Positions 61,707 to 64,000 of a stretch of 64,000 nt of DNA are shown here, one piece after another. Source of the stretch: Euryodendron excelsum (Eukaryota > Streptophyta > Magnoliopsida > Ericales > Pentaphylacaceae); the NCBI GenBank assembly GCA_033060915.1, contig CM065386.1, positions 9,176,501 through 9,240,500 of the forward strand, written 5' to 3'. The notes beneath the pieces were generated by a model. That model was not told the DNA's origin, did not search any database, and was given only the letters and a program-made list of their open reading frames with translations. A program made the position numbers and the translations under genes. Every line of letters begins with the position of its first letter. Position 1 is the stretch's first letter.

Positions 61707-62461
61707 GGGCAAATTATATTTTACTCTCCTGTGGTATGATTCAGTTTCATTTAACTTCCTCTAAGTTTTAAATGCAACACTTTATCCTTATGTGGTTTGA
61801 CTCAGTTTCACTTAACCTCCTTCAAGTTTTAAATACAACATTTACCCCCATATATTTCTAACCAAAGTGACATTGTTAAGTTTTTTGTCATTGATAAAGC
61901 CAAAGTGACACGACCAGGCAAAATCTTACCAAAAATGACATATATGCCCAAAAATGATGTATATAATTTTCTTCACGCTGCAAGGTTACATTGGATGTAA
62001 ACAAAGAAGCAAAGAAATGGTTGAAGAAAATAATGTTGTCTGCAAAAAACTCCTAAGTACGTCACCAAAATAATCACATGTTAAAAACATTTGTTCTTAC
62101 AATTACACTGGCATAACACTGCCATATCATTTTTTTTAAAAATTGTATACATTATTTTTGGGCTTATACGTCATTTTCAAAAGAGCATACGTCATTTTTG
62201 GTAAGATTTTGCTCAGCCTCAATGTCACTCACCATTTAATATGCATAAAACACACATTCCGTTATCTATGACAAAAAACTTAACAGTGTCACTTTTATTA
62301 AAACCACAAGGAATAAAGTGTTGCATTTAAAACTTGAAGGAGGTTAAGTGAAGCTGAGTCAAACTACAAGAAAATAAAGTGTTGCATTTAAAATTTGAAA
62401 GAAGTTGAATGAAATTGAGTCAAACCAAAAAAGGTGAAGGAAGGTAAAGTGTAATTTGCCC
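61707..62461. mobile_element. Mutator-like MITE, 755 bp, long inverted repeats
   Basis: It begins GGGCAAATTATATTTTACTC and ends with the reverse complement of GGGCAAATTACACTTTACCT. The inverted arms reach more than 150 bp inward, each arm holding two tandem copies of a unit with AGTGTTGCATTTAAAA and TTAAGTGAA words. Flanks are TTATTTTTA (61698-61706) and TTACTTTTA (62462-62470), a 9-bp target duplication with one mismatch. No coding capacity. Confidence 0.75.
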
Positions 62462-62470
62462 TTACTTTTA

Positions 62471-64000
62471 TTAACAATGTAAACACTTGGTTGTGAAACC
62501 ATTTGCCAACTGCTCTAGAATAAAAACTGATTTATTGACTCTTGGCCTAACAAGTTGCAAGCTTGCATATTTGACAGTTATGGTCATGGTTCAGGCCGTG
62601 TTAGCAGCGTGATTAAGCATGGCACACTGAAGTATAAATCAGGTGAATTTCCCGTTCTCGTGGATTGCAAGCTTTAATTATTAGAGCCTTGATTATCTCT
62701 AAGCCACTTGCTTTAATAAATATATATGCCGACCACATTAACCTATATTTTATGTCACAAACTTTCGAGCTAATTATATTGACTGTGAGGAAGAATTATT
62801 GATTGAGAAAAAGAGAAATTTCCTTTTTTTTTTTACCTGTGGAGTTGATCCTTGCAAATGGACTTCACAATGTTAAACATAATGCAATTCCACTCAATAC
62901 CACAATAATTTCCTCAGTTGAAATGGAGTCATTTAATGAACTAGTGGATTGATCTGTAATGGTTTCTATGGCATCAGCATTTTGCACATAAATTTGACTT
63001 TGTTGTGCTCAAATTGTGAGCAATAAAACCAGCCAACCCCACCCTTCTTCTCATTACTTGGAACTCATAATGTAAAACAATGGGGACTAGAAAAAGGAAA
63101 AGAAAATAAAAGAAAAGAAAAGGATGGTGCCGTGGCTACGCAAACTTCCATATACTTATTTATGTAACTTAGGAAGGTGATTATACAAAACACAGAATAC
63201 GTTATAGAGATAACACGTAGATAGCTTAAGAATGTTATATTTATTCTTTAAGATGAGATCTGACGGCAAATGTCAGAAAAAATCATCGTGAATCAACCAC
63301 ATACTTTTCTTTTATCTTATAGAATATATAATGTTGTACCTTTTCTGAGAAATAGAGTCATCCATGGCACTAAGCAGACTACAAACAGTTACAAAATATG
63401 TATTTAAAAGCATAAAATATGAATCAAGGATATGGTTGTTAGGCTATGATTCGAAGTTTAAAAAAACTTCCGAAAAACTGGTTAATGGTAAACAAATGCG
63501 GCCACTCTAACTACAATCCGAGCACAAATTTAATAACAATAACAAGCATATACTATCATTATCCTAATGCATGGAGGGTTATTTGTTCGGAAAGAGAAAA
63601 TTTTCCTTCAGGAGATATGTTATTGAAGAAAACCAATATGAACAAATTATCAATGCTGCCTTCAACACTATATTTGGACTAATGTGACTTATTTGTGATA
63701 TCAAGCAGAATGACATGGTATTATTATTATATTAAATATTTGACAGGTACCGTTACATTAAATTTTTTCTCGCCAAATAGGATACTTGGAGAGAGAAAAT
63801 GTGCCTTCAAGAGATATGTTATTGAGAAAAGACAATATGAATAGACAAGCAATGCTGTCAAATAGGGCACCTAATCTTCATTTGCCTCCCTATTGAGGAG
63901 TAAACCATATATACATCGGATTCAATTAGCTTTTACATGATTATGATGATCTATCTTAGGATAGGATTAGAATTTTATAGCTGTAAGTCTGCAACTACCC
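62471..64000. other. Intergenic AT-rich end of the window
   Basis: No gene is supported. A short diverged duplication containing TTCAGGAGATATGTTATTGA (63608) and TTCAAGAGATATGTTATTGA (63807), with AATATGAA after each, suggests an old repeat. Confidence 0.45.

Noticed and set aside
1..64000. CRISPR arrays, bacterial operons, tRNA or rRNA genes
   Set aside because: None seen. The tandem arrays here are plant minisatellites without spacers, and the DNA is nuclear plant sequence.

Overview
The window is AT-rich nuclear DNA of a flowering plant, most likely a eudicot. It has long introns, few genes, many microsatellites and many transposon remnants. Three host genes can be supported, all on the minus strand. 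No gene exceeds a few hundred residues in one exon, so exon joins were placed by hand from reading frame, GT/AG borders and conserved motifs. The species cannot be named from the sequence.

Region by region: 1-4.9 kb is intergenic, with a terminal-inverted-repeat element at 1869-2827. 4.97-11.6 kb is an eight-exon gene for a DA2/GW2-type RING E3 ubiquitin ligase (423 aa), with a GA-rich 5' region up to about 12.3 kb. 12.3-17.2 kb is intergenic and holds a clean hAT-type element with an 8-bp target duplication. 17.2-17.5 kb is an intronless VQ-motif gene (94 aa). DA2 and a VQ gene are also neighbours in Arabidopsis, so this pair looks like old conserved microsynteny. 22.6-35.2 kb is a ten-exon gene for a CID-type poly(A)-binding-protein-interacting protein (319 aa; PAM2 motif, basic stretch, two RRMs). 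Its 6.6-kb third intron has collected an Athila-like LTR, LINE tails and hairpin repeats.

40.83-51.00 kb is a nearly complete but inactive Ty3/gypsy retrotransposon of the Tat lineage, lying on the minus strand and flanked by the 5-bp duplication ATAAC. It has two LTRs of about 600 bp, a primer binding site, gag-protease-RT-RNase H-second RNase H-integrase in one reading frame, and a tandem-repeat 3' region. It also carries a large extra gene on the opposite strand, with its own TATA box. Eleven in-frame stops and one indel break the polyprotein. Nine of the twelve stops in the whole element are TAG, as expected from decay of methylated CAG/CTG sites.

51-64 kb has no gene I can support. It contains minisatellites, long (CT)n and poly(C) tracts, a CpG-rich promoter-like island without an evident gene, a small inverted-repeat MITE and two Mutator-like elements with 9-bp target duplications. 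The host genes act in separate processes: ubiquitin control of organ size, WRKY/MAPK-linked regulation, and mRNA binding. Nothing suggests joint regulation.
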